Source: Paraburkholderia nodosa (GTDB lineage Bacteria > Pseudomonadota > Gammaproteobacteria > Burkholderiales > Burkholderiaceae). Taken from it: a DNA stretch of 64,000 nt. The stretch lies in assembly GCF_001718195.1 (NCBI RefSeq), contig NZ_MCNV01000001.1, positions 248,001-312,000 of the forward strand. The letters are read 5' to 3'. Positions 17,640-25,447 of the stretch are shown one piece after another. Within the stretch, counting starts at the first letter, position 1; each line of letters opens with the position of its first letter. The notes under the pieces are model-generated. The model was not told where the DNA came from, did no database searches, and was given only the letters and a program-made list of their open reading frames with translations. The translations under genes were made by a program, and so were the position numbers.

Positions 17640-17915
17640 GAATTCGAAGTTCCCCGGCATCGCGCCGATACGTCTGTCGACCATCGCGACCGAGAAATCC
17701 ACGCCGGCGACGTCCGCACCACGGCGCCTGGCTGCGGCAGCGAGGTAGCCAGGCCCGCATGCGACGTCGAGAAAGCGCGTGCCACGCCCCACGCCAAGCG
17801 TCTCGAGCATCGCGCGGTTCGACTGGGCAGTCAAATCGCCGAAATACGTGTGATAGGCCTGCGCGACACGTTCCCAACCTTCGTGCTCGAATGCGCCGAA
17901 GTCGGCTGGTCCCAT
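17640..17915 (-). pseudogene. SAM-dependent methyltransferase, 5' part only
   Basis: The first 92 codons of a class I methyltransferase start at an ATG at 17915 behind GTGGAG. They read FGAFEHEGWERVAQAYHTYF, then the SAM-binding glycine motif FLDVACGPGYLAAAARRRG and the acidic end of strand 2, VAGVDFSVAMVD. After NFEF near 17640 the frame stays open but turns into unrelated sequence, so the rest of the fold (motifs II and III and the substrate cap) is missing. Intact homologues are usually 200-280 residues. I interpret it as truncated by a deletion or rearrangement with the join near 17640. Confidence 0.7.
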
Positions 17916-18273
17916 TTTTGTCTCCACTCTTTCAACACCTTAGCGCGTTGGGGCGCAGGGCTTCATGTTCCTCGCAAGGAGGATGGCAGCGCTTGAGCTG
18001 ACGGGCTGACGGCCTGACGACCAGCGAAAATCACGCCGTGTTTGCAAAGAATTGACGACCAAGATGGGAAAATGGCGCCAAATGGGCTAGTTCCGTATAC
18101 ATTTTGCAATCAAATGCTTGCTGACAGGGGAGTCGTTCATATACGTAATTGAGCCCTTTTTGTATACGCAACTAATGTAAGTTGGCAGCTCGATTCGATT
18201 CACCTTGACTCGACGCTAAGGCTTCCTAGAGTGGTTAGGAAACCACTCGGGGATAGACCCAGGGAATGCGACG
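17916..18273. other. AT-rich intergenic region at a composition change
   Basis: This 358-base spacer is clearly richer in A and T than either flank. It contains two GTATAC hexamers (18095-18100 and 18162-18167) and a related ATATAC at 18140. These could be regulator half-sites or promoter elements for the thioesterase gene. It marks the change from the lower-GC left part to the very high-GC right part of the window. No gene, tRNA or attachment site is visible. Confidence 0.45.
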
Positions 18274-18717
18274 ATGACAGATCTTGTGGACCGCGCACGC
18301 GGCGCTTTGCATGCCCAACCGTTCAGCGTGCTGCTCGGAACGGAACTGACACACGTGGGCGCGGACGAGCTGACCCTGCGCCTGCCGGTACGCGACGACC
18401 TCAAGCAGCAGCACGGCTACGTGCATGGCGGCGTGATCAGCTATCTCGCCGACAACGCGCTGACCTTTGCCGGCGCGCTGGCCCTTGGGCCACGGGTGGT
18501 GACGGGGGAATACAAGATCAACTATCTGCGCCCGGCGCTCAAGGGCACGCTGATGGCGCGCGCCCGTGTAGTGCACGCGGGGCGCCACCAGGCCACCTGC
18601 CAGTGCAGCGTGTACGTGATGGAAAACGGCGACGAAAAGCTCGTGGCGCTGGCGCAGGGGACGGTGAACCGGCTCGCGGAAGGCAGCGGGCCGGAAGACA
18701 AAAGTCCGACGAACTGA
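18274..18717 (+). CDS. PaaI-family hotdog thioesterase
   Basis: This is a probable acyl-CoA thioesterase of 147 residues, which works as a cytoplasmic oligomer. The hotdog-fold core is clear: LRLPVRDDLKQQHGYVHGGV, with the catalytic-loop H-G-G motif near residue 53, followed by ISYLADNALTFAGALALGP on the long helix. The strand YKINYLRPALKGTLMARARV matches PaaI/YdiI-type enzymes. The ATG at 18274 follows AGGGA by 8 bases. It is alone on its strand and converges on the L-fucose-type operon. The acyl-CoA substrate is not evident. Confidence 0.85.
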   Translation: MTDLVDRARGALHAQPFSVLLGTELTHVGADELTLRLPVRDDLKQQHGYVHGGVISYLADNALTFAGALALGPRVVTGEYKINYLRPALKGTLMARARVVHAGRHQATCQCSVYVMENGDEKLVALAQGTVNRLAEGSGPEDKSPTN

Positions 18718-18735
18718 AAAGTCTGCGCCGCAAAC

Positions 18736-18786
18736 AAAGCGCGCGAGGTGAAGCGGGTTTGTCCCGCCTCCCCTCGCGCGCTTTTT
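18736..18786. terminator. Bidirectional terminator between convergent genes
   Basis: A 13-bp perfect stem pairs AAAGCGCGCGAGG (18736-18748) with CCTCGCGCGCTTT (18772-18784). An inner GCGGG-CCCGC stem lies inside the loop, and TTTTT follows on the plus strand. On the minus strand the stem ends in TTTGTTTG. It serves the thioesterase gene and the convergent catabolic operon. Confidence 0.88.
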
Positions 18787-18802
18787 CGTGCGTCAGGCGC
18801 GC

Positions 18803-19651
18803 TTACTCTGCCGCGCGCGTTTTCTGCTGCTGCTCGCCCAGGCCCTCGATGCCAAGGCGCACCGTCTGCCCCGCCTTCAGGAACACGGGATTCGGCTTCA
18901 CGCCCATGCCCACGCCCGGCGGCGTGCCGGTGGAGATCACGTCGCCCAGCTGCAGGCTCATGCACTCCGAGAGATAGGAAACCAGCTTCGCGACCGTGAA
19001 GATCATCGTGCGCGTGCTGCCGTTCTGGTAGCGATGGCCGTCGACTTCGAGCCACATGGAGAGGTTCTGCGGATCGGCCACTTCGTCGCGCGTGACGAGC
19101 CACGGGCCGGTCGGGCCGAAGGTGTCGAAGCCCTTGCCCTTGTCCCACTGGCCGCCGCGCTCGATCTGCCATTCGCGCTCGGACACGTCGTTGATCACGC
19201 AGTAGCCCGCCACGTAGTTGAGCGCATCGGCCTCGCTCACGTTCTTCGCGTGCTTGCCGATCACCACGCCCAGTTCCACTTCCCAGTCGGTCTTCTTCGA
19301 GCCGCGCGGGATCTCGATGTCGTCGTTCGGGCCGACGATGGCGCTCGTCCACTTGTTGAAGACAACCGGCTCGCTCGGCACCGGCATGCCCGACTCGGCG
19401 GCGTGATCGGCATAGTTCAGACCGATGCAGACCATCTTGCCGATGTGGCCCACGCAGGGCCCGATACGCGGATTGCCTTCGACGAGCGGCAGCGTTTCCG
19501 GGTCGATCGTGCGCAGTTGCGCGAGGCCGGCGTCCGAGAGCACGTCGCCCGCAATGTCGGCCACGTTGCCCGAGAGCGCGCGAATGCGGCCTTCGACGTC
19601 GAGCAGGCCCGGTTTCTCGTGGCCCTTCGGGCCGTAGCGAAGCAGTTTCAT
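18803..19651 (-). CDS. Fumarylacetoacetase-family hydrolase (probable 2,4-diketo-3-deoxy-L-fuconate hydrolase)
   Basis: In the inferred pathway this enzyme cleaves 2,4-diketo-3-deoxy-L-fuconate to pyruvate and L-lactate. It has 282 residues in the FAH fold. Visible features are GKMVCIGLNYADHAAESG (about residues 71-88), metal ligands Glu124 and Glu126 in TDWEVELGVVIG and Asp155 in CVINDVSERE, and the C-terminal LGDVISTGTPPGVGMG. The whole-protein pattern matches the ureidoglycolate-lyase/diketo-deoxyfuconate subgroup rather than true fumarylacetoacetase. It is the last gene of the operon, 69 bases after the SDR gene that should make its substrate. The exact sugar (L-fucose, D-arabinose or L-galactose series) is inference. 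Confidence 0.85.
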   Translation of the reverse strand: MKLLRYGPKGHEKPGLLDVEGRIRALSGNVADIAGDVLSDAGLAQLRTIDPETLPLVEGNPRIGPCVGHIGKMVCIGLNYADHAAESGMPVPSEPVVFNKWTSAIVGPNDDIEIPRGSKKTDWEVELGVVIGKHAKNVSEADALNYVAGYCVINDVSEREWQIERGGQWDKGKGFDTFGPTGPWLVTRDEVADPQNLSMWLEVDGHRYQNGSTRTMIFTVAKLVSYLSECMSLQLGDVISTGTPPGVGMGVKPNPVFLKAGQTVRLGIEGLGEQQQKTRAAE

Positions 19652-19720
19652 CGTCTGTGTTCCTCGTGTGTCTGTGCGTTGCAGTCGGTCAGAATCGCCT
19701 GGGGCGATGGTTCGGGCTAA

Positions 19721-20464
19721 CTAGTTCGACCATCCGCCGTCGATCACATGCGCCTGGCCGGTCGTGAATCCGGATTCGTCGGAAGCGAGGTAGAGCGCGA
19801 GCGCCGCGATTTCCTCGGGCTTGCCCACGCGCCCCATCGGCTGGCGCGCGACGAACGCGGCGCGCGCCGCGTCCACGCTCGTGCCCTGCGCCGCCGCCTG
19901 CGCGGCGATGCGCTCCTCCAGCGACGGCGACGACACCGTGCCCGGGCAAATCGCATTGCAGCGGACGCCGCGCGTCACGAAGTCCGCGGCCACAGCCTTC
20001 GTCAACCCTATCACAGCGGCTTTCGAGGCGCCGTACACGAAGCGGTTGGGCACGCCCTTCACGCTCGACGCCGCCGACGACATGTTGATGATCGACCCGC
20101 CGCCCTTCGCCAGCATGCCCGGCAGGAAGGCGCGGATGGTCCGGTACATCGCCTTCGCGTTCAGATCGAACGCGAAGTCCCAGTCTTCTTCGCTCGCTTC
20201 CAGGATCGAGCCCGCGTGCACGAAACCCGCGCAGTTGAACAGCACGTCGATCGCGCCCAGTTCCTGCGCGAGCGCCGTGATGGCCGCGCCGTCGAGCACG
20301 TCGAGCTTGCGCGCCTCGACCGGCAGCGCTGCCAGTGCGTCGATGCGCAGATCGGTGGCGATCACGCGTGCGCCTTCGCGCGCGAACAGTTCGGCGGCCG
20401 CGTAGCCGATGCCCTGGCCCGCCGCGGTGATCAGGGCCGTTTTGCCGGCCAGTCTTTGTACCAT
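19721..20464 (-). CDS. SDR dehydrogenase (probable 2-keto-3-deoxy-L-fuconate 4-dehydrogenase)
   Basis: This is a 247-residue short-chain dehydrogenase that should oxidise C4 of 2-keto-3-deoxy-L-fuconate with NAD. It has the cofactor motif ALITAAGQGIG near residue 10, an acidic strand end VIATDLRIDAL favouring NAD, DVLFNCAGFVH, and catalytic SSAAS and YGASKAAVIGLTKAVA. The short, acid-poor insertion after strand 2 resembles the BDH2/KDF-dehydrogenase subgroup. I place the start at the ATG at 20464 (MVQRLAGKTALIT), which has GGAG 7 bases upstream. The frame extends 35 codons further, but that part has no ribosome site and no SDR sequence. It lies between the lactonase and FAH-family genes, matching pathway order. 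Confidence 0.87.
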   Translation of the reverse strand: MVQRLAGKTALITAAGQGIGYAAAELFAREGARVIATDLRIDALAALPVEARKLDVLDGAAITALAQELGAIDVLFNCAGFVHAGSILEASEEDWDFAFDLNAKAMYRTIRAFLPGMLAKGGGSIINMSSAASSVKGVPNRFVYGASKAAVIGLTKAVAADFVTRGVRCNAICPGTVSSPSLEERIAAQAAAQGTSVDAARAAFVARQPMGRVGKPEEIAALALYLASDESGFTTGQAHVIDGGWSN

Positions 20465-20620
20465 CTGCCACTCCAGTTGGAAGCGCGGCACGGCGATACC
20501 CCGTATTGCAGCAGGCGCCCATGCCGCGATCGAGCGAAGAAATCGCGGGAAGAAGTTGGGATGACGCAAACGGCCATTATGGCGACGCAGGCGCGCCTCG
20601 TGGCGTTCGGCGGACCTTTT

Positions 20621-21505
20621 CTAACCGGCTGGATGGTCGCGGAGCCCGGATTCAAGCCGATAAAAAGCCGCAGCGTTGCCGCCGAAAACGGCGGCGCGCT
20701 CGTCTGCGGAAAGTGCTTGTGTAAGCTGCTGCGCACTCGCGTACCAGCGTGCGTAATCGCCATTGAGGTTCAGCACCGGCCAGTCGCTGCCCCACATGAG
20801 GCGTTGCGGCCCGAACTCGGCAAGCAGATGCGCGACCCACGGCGCCAGCGTAGCGTCGTCCCAGCCGGGCGCGGCTTCGGTCGCGAGCCCCGACAGCTTG
20901 CAGTGCACCTGCGCAAACTGCGCGAAGCGCGTGATGGCGTGCGCCCACGCCGCAAAGCCGCTCTCGCCGCCCGCCGCGATCGGCGGCTTCGCGCCGTGAT
21001 CGATCACCACGCGCAGCGCGGGATGCCGCGCGAGGAACGTCGCGAGCGCATCCGCGTGGCGCGTGAACACGAGCGCGTCGAAAGCGAGATCGTGCGCGAT
21101 GAGCGCTTGCACGCCGCGCGCGGTATCGGCTTTCGCGATCCAGTCGTCGTCGGGCAGGTCCTGCAGCATCGGGCGCACGCCGCGCAGCTTGGGCTCGCGC
21201 GCGAGTTCGGCGATCAGCGTGGCGACGTGCGGATCGTCCAGCGGCACCCAGCCCACCACGCCCGCAATCGACGGCTCGTTGCGTGCAAGATCGAGCAGCC
21301 AGCGTGTTTCTTCGATAGTCGGCGCGGCCTGCACGACCACCGTGCGCGCCACGCCGCACGACGCGCGCAGCGGCGCGAGATCGGCGGGTCCGAACGCGCG
21401 ATACAGCGCGGTCATCGAAGGCGTGAGCCAGCCGTAGTCGCCGCGTGCCGGGTCCCAATAGTGCTGATGGGCGTCGATCCGTTCGATCGTAGAGATGGTA
21501 GTCAT
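20621..21505 (-). CDS. Amidohydrolase-2 family L-fuconolactonase-like hydrolase
   Basis: This enzyme should open the sugar lactone produced by the upstream dehydrogenase, giving the free aldonate (L-fuconate). It has 294 residues. The metal-binding motif is RIDAHQHYWDPARGDYGWL, with VVIDHGAKPP near residue 155 and LMWGSDWPVLNLNGDY near 245. These three blocks match characterised L-fuconolactonases of the COG3618 group. Its start lies 3 bases after the stop of the aldo/keto reductase gene, so the two are probably translated together. It is related in family, but not closely, to the amidohydrolase at 12406-13302. Confidence 0.87.
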   Translation of the reverse strand: MTTISTIERIDAHQHYWDPARGDYGWLTPSMTALYRAFGPADLAPLRASCGVARTVVVQAAPTIEETRWLLDLARNEPSIAGVVGWVPLDDPHVATLIAELAREPKLRGVRPMLQDLPDDDWIAKADTARGVQALIAHDLAFDALVFTRHADALATFLARHPALRVVIDHGAKPPIAAGGESGFAAWAHAITRFAQFAQVHCKLSGLATEAAPGWDDATLAPWVAHLLAEFGPQRLMWGSDWPVLNLNGDYARWYASAQQLTQALSADERAAVFGGNAAAFYRLESGLRDHPAG

Positions 21506-21508
21506 GGC

Positions 21509-22546
21509 TCAAGCCTGCGGAAGCGGCGCGCGCGGATCGAGGAGACCTTTGTCGCGCAGCGCGAGCCACAACTCGCGGGGCAAATTCGTCTCGAACGAGG
21601 CGACGTTCTCGCGCACCTCCTGCGGGCTGCGTGCGCCGTTGAGCACCGTCGCCACGGCCGGGTGCGCATAGGGAAACTGCAGCGCCGCCGCCGCGAGCGG
21701 GGCGTCGTAGGTCCGGCAGATCGTATCGAGCCGCGCCACGCGTTCGACCACGTCCTGCGGCGCGTCGGCGTAGTTGAATTTGAGTTCGCCGAGCAGTCCG
21801 TGCGCGAGAATGCCCGAGTTGAACGCGCCGCCCAGCAGAATGCTCACGCCCTTCTTCTCGCACTCGGGCAGCAGGTCGTCGAGCGGAGCCTGTTCGAGCA
21901 GCGTATAGCGGCCCGCCAGCAAAGCGCAGTCGATGTCGAATTCCTGCATCGCCTCGCGTATCACTTCGCGCTCGTTCACGCCGAAGCCGATCGCCTTGAT
22001 CGCGCCCGCCTTGCGCAATTCGTCGAGCGCCTTGAAGCCGCTGTCGCGCAGTTGCCGCCAGTAGTGCTCGTTGCGCTCGCCGTGCGTGTAGCGGCCGATA
22101 TCGTGCACGAGCAGGACATCGATATCGACTAAGCCGAGCCGCTGCTGGCTGTCCTCGAACGAACGCAGAATGCCGTCGCGCGTGTAGTCGAAAATCGCTT
22201 CGAAGGGCAGTGGGTTTTGCCAGCCCTCGCTGCCGTCGTACTCGTGCGTGCGCGGCACGAAATGGCGGCCCACTTTCGTGGAAATCACGTACTCGTTGCG
22301 CGGATAGCGCCGCAGCGACGCGCCCAGCCGGTGCTCGGCCTTGGTGTGGCCGTAGTGCGGCGCGGTATCGAAAAAGCGGATGCCGGCTTCCCACGCGGCG
22401 TCGACGGTGGCTTGCGCCTCTTCTTCGGACAGGTCGCGATACAGGCCGCCGAGCGGCGCGGTGCCTAGACCCAATGCGCTGACTTCGAGCGCCGTGCGGC
22501 CGATACGGCGCCTGTGCGCCACCTTGGGATGCTGTTCTTGCGCCAT
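21509..22546 (-). CDS. Aldo/keto reductase, L-fucose (L-galactose/D-arabinose) dehydrogenase type
   Basis: This NAD(P)-dependent enzyme oxidises the sugar hemiacetal to the 1,5-lactone. It has 345 residues in an aldo/keto reductase barrel. The tetrad elements are visible: Asp and Tyr in IRFFDTAPHYGHTKAEHRLG, Lys in VISTKVGRHF, and His in VDIDVLLVHDIGRYT. The C-terminal cofactor loop is ATVLNGARSPQEVRENV. Closest named groups are L-fucose dehydrogenase and pyridoxal 4-dehydrogenase. The ATG at 22546 has AGGAGGAG about 9 bases upstream, one of the strongest ribosome sites in the window; an ATG 33 bases earlier is unlikely. It heads the oxidation steps of this operon. Confidence 0.87.
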   Translation of the reverse strand: MAQEQHPKVAHRRRIGRTALEVSALGLGTAPLGGLYRDLSEEEAQATVDAAWEAGIRFFDTAPHYGHTKAEHRLGASLRRYPRNEYVISTKVGRHFVPRTHEYDGSEGWQNPLPFEAIFDYTRDGILRSFEDSQQRLGLVDIDVLLVHDIGRYTHGERNEHYWRQLRDSGFKALDELRKAGAIKAIGFGVNEREVIREAMQEFDIDCALLAGRYTLLEQAPLDDLLPECEKKGVSILLGGAFNSGILAHGLLGELKFNYADAPQDVVERVARLDTICRTYDAPLAAAALQFPYAHPAVATVLNGARSPQEVRENVASFETNLPRELWLALRDKGLLDPRAPLPQA

Positions 22547-22603
22547 GGCTCGTCTCCTCCTGGAGATGGTTGTTTCCACAACGAAATCATCCGACTGTGA
22601 GTT

Positions 22604-23917
22604 TCAGTTCGCGGCTTCGACGATCGGCACGCGCGCACTGGCGGGCAGGCATGCGGGGCCGACGGGCTCGAAGCGCTTGTACGTGAGGATAAACTCCTGG
22701 TGCCCGAGCGTTTCCGACTTCGAACGCTCGCCGCCCGCTACGGCCAGCGTGCGGTCGAACACTTCGCGCCCCACTTCGTCGAGCGTCGCGCGCCCTTCGA
22801 GAATGCGGCCCGCGTCCACGTCCATGTCGCCGGCGAGGTTGCGGTAGGTCAGCGGGTTCGCGCACACCTTGATGACCGGCGCAAGCGCAGAGCCCACCAC
22901 CGACCCGCGCCCTGTCGTAAACAGGATCAGGTGCGCGCCGCACGCGATCAGCTCCGCGATTTCCGCATTGTCGCTGATATTCGGAAAGCCGAAGCGCGGC
23001 TCGCCATCGGGCACCACGTCGAGCAGATAGAGACCGCCCGTGGGCGGCACGTCGCCCGGCTTCACGATGCCGACGATCGGCGAGGCGCCGCTTTTTGCAT
23101 ACGCGCCGAGCGACTTCTCTTCCTGCGTGGTGAGGCCGCCGTCCGCGTTGCCGACGGCGAACGAACCGTGGCCCAGAATCGAGTAATAGCGCGCCGCCTT
23201 GGCCACGCACGCGACGATCGCCTCGCCCAGTTCAGGTCTTGCGGAACGGCTTTTCATGTGGAATTCGCAGCCCACCAGCTCGCCGGTTTCCTCAAAAATG
23301 CAGGCCGAACCCGCTGCGATCAGCTGATCGAAGGCGCGGCCCACAGCCGGGTTGGCGGTGATCCCGCTCGTGCCGTCCGAGCCGCCGCAAATCGTGCCGA
23401 CCACGAGTTCATCGAGGCGCATCGGCACTTTCTGTTGCGCGGCGAGTTGCGCACGCGCTTCGCGCACCCAGTCGAGACCGTACTGAATCGTGCTGCGCGT
23501 GCCGCCCTTTTCCTGGATCGTCAGGACTTCTACCGGACGGCCGCTCGCGCGCACCTGCTCCACGAGATAGTGCTTGTTCATGCTTTCGCAGCCGAGCGAA
23601 ACGAACAGCACCGCGCCCACGTTCGGATGCGTGGTGAGCTGCTTCATCATCTTCTCGGCGTAGCTGTTGGGGAAACAGCCCGGAAAACCGATCAGATGCA
23701 CCGGCGGCGCTTCTGGCTGCTGCAGCGCGGGCGGATCGTCGAACGCGCCAAGGGGCTCGCGGAACTGCGCGACGATTTCCTGCGCCACGTGGTGCGCGCA
23801 TTCCACGAGATAGGCCACCGCAACCACGTTGCGTATGCCCTTGCGTCCGTCGTTGCGCAGCCAGCCTTGGAGCATGGGCGCGGCGGCTCGTGAAGGGGTG
23901 ACGTTGCTATCGCTCAT
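22604..23917 (-). CDS. UxaA/altronate dehydratase family, large subunit (probable L-fuconate dehydratase)
   Basis: This is the catalytic part of a Fe-dependent sugar-acid dehydratase that turns an aldonate into its 2-keto-3-deoxy acid. It has 437 residues. Conserved cysteine motifs are LIGFPGCFPNSYAEKM, LFVSLGCESMNKHYLV and LVVGTICGGSDGTSGITANP. The distal block SDNAEIAELIACGAHLILFT is also typical. In E. coli UxaA the small SAF domain and this part are one chain; here they are two genes 42 bases apart. Dehydration of L-fuconate is inferred from neighbours (fucose-type dehydrogenase, lactonase, diketo-acid hydrolase); altronate or galactarate are the family alternatives. Confidence 0.86.
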   Translation of the reverse strand: MSDSNVTPSRAAAPMLQGWLRNDGRKGIRNVVAVAYLVECAHHVAQEIVAQFREPLGAFDDPPALQQPEAPPVHLIGFPGCFPNSYAEKMMKQLTTHPNVGAVLFVSLGCESMNKHYLVEQVRASGRPVEVLTIQEKGGTRSTIQYGLDWVREARAQLAAQQKVPMRLDELVVGTICGGSDGTSGITANPAVGRAFDQLIAAGSACIFEETGELVGCEFHMKSRSARPELGEAIVACVAKAARYYSILGHGSFAVGNADGGLTTQEEKSLGAYAKSGASPIVGIVKPGDVPPTGGLYLLDVVPDGEPRFGFPNISDNAEIAELIACGAHLILFTTGRGSVVGSALAPVIKVCANPLTYRNLAGDMDVDAGRILEGRATLDEVGREVFDRTLAVAGGERSKSETLGHQEFILTYKRFEPVGPACLPASARVPIVEAAN

Positions 23918-23959
23918 AACATGAATCCTGCTCGCGGCGCGTGCCGCATCATGGTGGCG

Positions 23960-24289
23960 TTACTTGTGCGGCACGAATTCGTGCCCCGCGTCGTGCGTGT
24001 AGGTCGGCAAGTAATCGCTTTCCAGGTTGTGCGTGTGCAGATGCTCGCCGCGCGCCACCGGCTCGCTTACGTGGCCGATGCGCGCGCCATAGCGCAGCAC
24101 CTTCTCGTCTTGTGCGAGCGCGCGGCGCGCCACCTTGTGACCGAGTTCGATCGTCCTGGCGAGCGTCACACGCTCGCCTTCTATCTCTACCGTTTCGCCC
24201 GCTGCCAGACGCGCTGCCGCGATCAGGCAGTTGTCCTCGGGCGCGAGCAGAATCAGGCGTGCGTCGGTATGGGGTGCGTTGCCGTTCAC
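23960..24289 (-). CDS. UxaA-type dehydratase small subunit (SAF domain)
   Basis: This is a 109-residue partner of the large dehydratase subunit. It matches the N-terminal SAF domain of altronate and galactarate dehydratases. Visible pieces are LILLAPEDNCLIAAARLAAG, TLARTIELGHKVARRALAQD, IGHVSEPVARGEHLHTHNLE and the H-x-H-N signature near residue 87. It is the first gene of the minus-strand operon, so the operon promoter lies in the 202-base gap shared with the IclR gene. Together the two subunits total about 545 residues, slightly longer than single-chain UxaA. Confidence 0.87.
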   Translation of the reverse strand: MNGNAPHTDARLILLAPEDNCLIAAARLAAGETVEIEGERVTLARTIELGHKVARRALAQDEKVLRYGARIGHVSEPVARGEHLHTHNLESDYLPTYTHDAGHEFVPHK

Positions 24290-24397
24290 AGATCGTCTCC
24301 GCGTTTAATCCTGCGCCCTTGTCGCCATCGAGCGAAATGCCGCCGCGCCCGCGACCTGTTGCAACTGCCTTTTCCGAACCTGACGACGCTGGCCTTT

Positions 24398-24421
24398 ATT
24401 CACCAGTGAATGCATTATTCA
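24398..24421. promoter_or_regulatory. Overlapping dyads, probable IclR operator
   Basis: The sequence holds a perfect dyad ATTCAC-CA-GTGAAT (24398-24411) overlapping a second, TGAAT-GCATT-ATTCA (24407-24421). Three half-sites ATTCA/TGAAT/ATTCA thus lie in a row. They sit between the divergent small-subunit gene (start 24289) and IclR gene (start 24492), where an IclR dimer pair would control both. Confidence 0.55.
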
Positions 24422-24491
24422 TATACGCACATCCCAAGGTCAAGCGATGTGCAGCGCAGCATGGGTCCGTGATTTCCCTGGGGACGATCGA

Positions 24492-25325
24492 ATGGAAAAG
24501 AACACGAAGAAGAGTCAGATGGACAACGTGCCCGAGGAAGCCGACGAGAAAGACGACGCCGATCGCTATCGCGCGCCCGCGCTGGACAAGGGACTCGACA
24601 TCCTCGAACTGCTTGCGGAGCAGCGCGCCGGCCTCACGCGCGCCGAGATCACGAAGGCGCTGGGACGCAACGCGAGCGAGATCTACCGCATGCTGGAGCG
24701 GCTCGTGGCGCGGCAATACGTTATCCGTTCGGAAGGCGGCGACCGCTATGCGCTGAGCCTGAAACTCTTCGCGCTCGCGCATCGTCACCCGCCCATGGAG
24801 CGCCTGATCTCGGAAGCGCTGCCGCTCATGCAGCGCTTCGCCGACGAAGCCGAACAGTCGTGCCATCTCACCGTCTACGACCGCGGCAACCTGCTCGTGA
24901 TCGCCCAGGTGGACGGGCCGGGCACATGGGGCATCGCGGTGCGGCTGGGTTCGCGCGTGGGTCTCGTCGACACGAGTTCGGGCCGCACGCTGCTCGCCTG
25001 GCAAACGCCGGAGCAGCGCGCGCACATGCTCGCGGAGCATACGAAGGTGAAGGGCGAGGTGGCGATCGATCACGCGGCGCTCGAAGCCGCGTGCGAGCAG
25101 GTGCGCGAGGCGGGCTTCTCGCGCAAGGACAGTCAGCAGATTTTCGGCGTGACCGACGTGACGTTTCCGGTGCTCGGGCCTTCGGGTCAGGCGATCGCGG
25201 CGCTCACCTGCCCGTTCCTCAAGCGCATCGACGACTATGTCGCGCCCTCGCTCGACGAGGCGACGCAAATGCTGAGCGCGACCGTGCAGACCTTGTCGAT
25301 GTTCCGCGAGGACGGCGCAGCCTGA
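24492..25325 (+). CDS. IclR-family regulator of the L-fucose-type operon
   Basis: This is a transcription factor with an N-terminal winged helix (ALDKGLDILELLAEQRAGLT, then RAEITKALGRNASEIYRMLE) and a C-terminal ligand-sensing domain (LTVYDRGNLLVIAQVDGPGT, then VGLVDTSSGRTLLAWQTPEQ). It has 277 residues from the ATG at 24492, close to the usual 250-270 plus a lysine- and acid-rich head of about 30. GGGGA precedes the start; an ATG at 24447 would add sequence unlike the family. It is divergent from the catabolic operon and is the obvious candidate to repress it until a pathway acid binds. The ligand is inferred only. Confidence 0.88.
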   Translation: MEKNTKKSQMDNVPEEADEKDDADRYRAPALDKGLDILELLAEQRAGLTRAEITKALGRNASEIYRMLERLVARQYVIRSEGGDRYALSLKLFALAHRHPPMERLISEALPLMQRFADEAEQSCHLTVYDRGNLLVIAQVDGPGTWGIAVRLGSRVGLVDTSSGRTLLAWQTPEQRAHMLAEHTKVKGEVAIDHAALEAACEQVREAGFSRKDSQQIFGVTDVTFPVLGPSGQAIAALTCPFLKRIDDYVAPSLDEATQMLSATVQTLSMFREDGAA

Positions 25326-25447
25326 CGCCCGGTGGACTCAAGCCGGCCACGCAAAACGGTTAGAATGGCGGCCCTCTCAAAAAAACCTGTGCGCCGCGCG
25401 CGCTGCCGCAAACCGGCGGGCAAGCGGCTCACGCGCATTCGAAACCC

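Noticed and set aside
17268..17748. Plus-strand frames with a cysteine pair and VWPLYEQVFRIFVNAI
   Set aside because: There is no start with a ribosome site and no family match; kept only as an unassigned stretch.
19748..22132. Very long plus-strand open frame (794 codons) across the L-fucose-type operon
   Set aside because: It is antisense to three clear enzymes with conserved motifs and is rich in Arg and Ala as expected for a shadow frame in GC-rich DNA.
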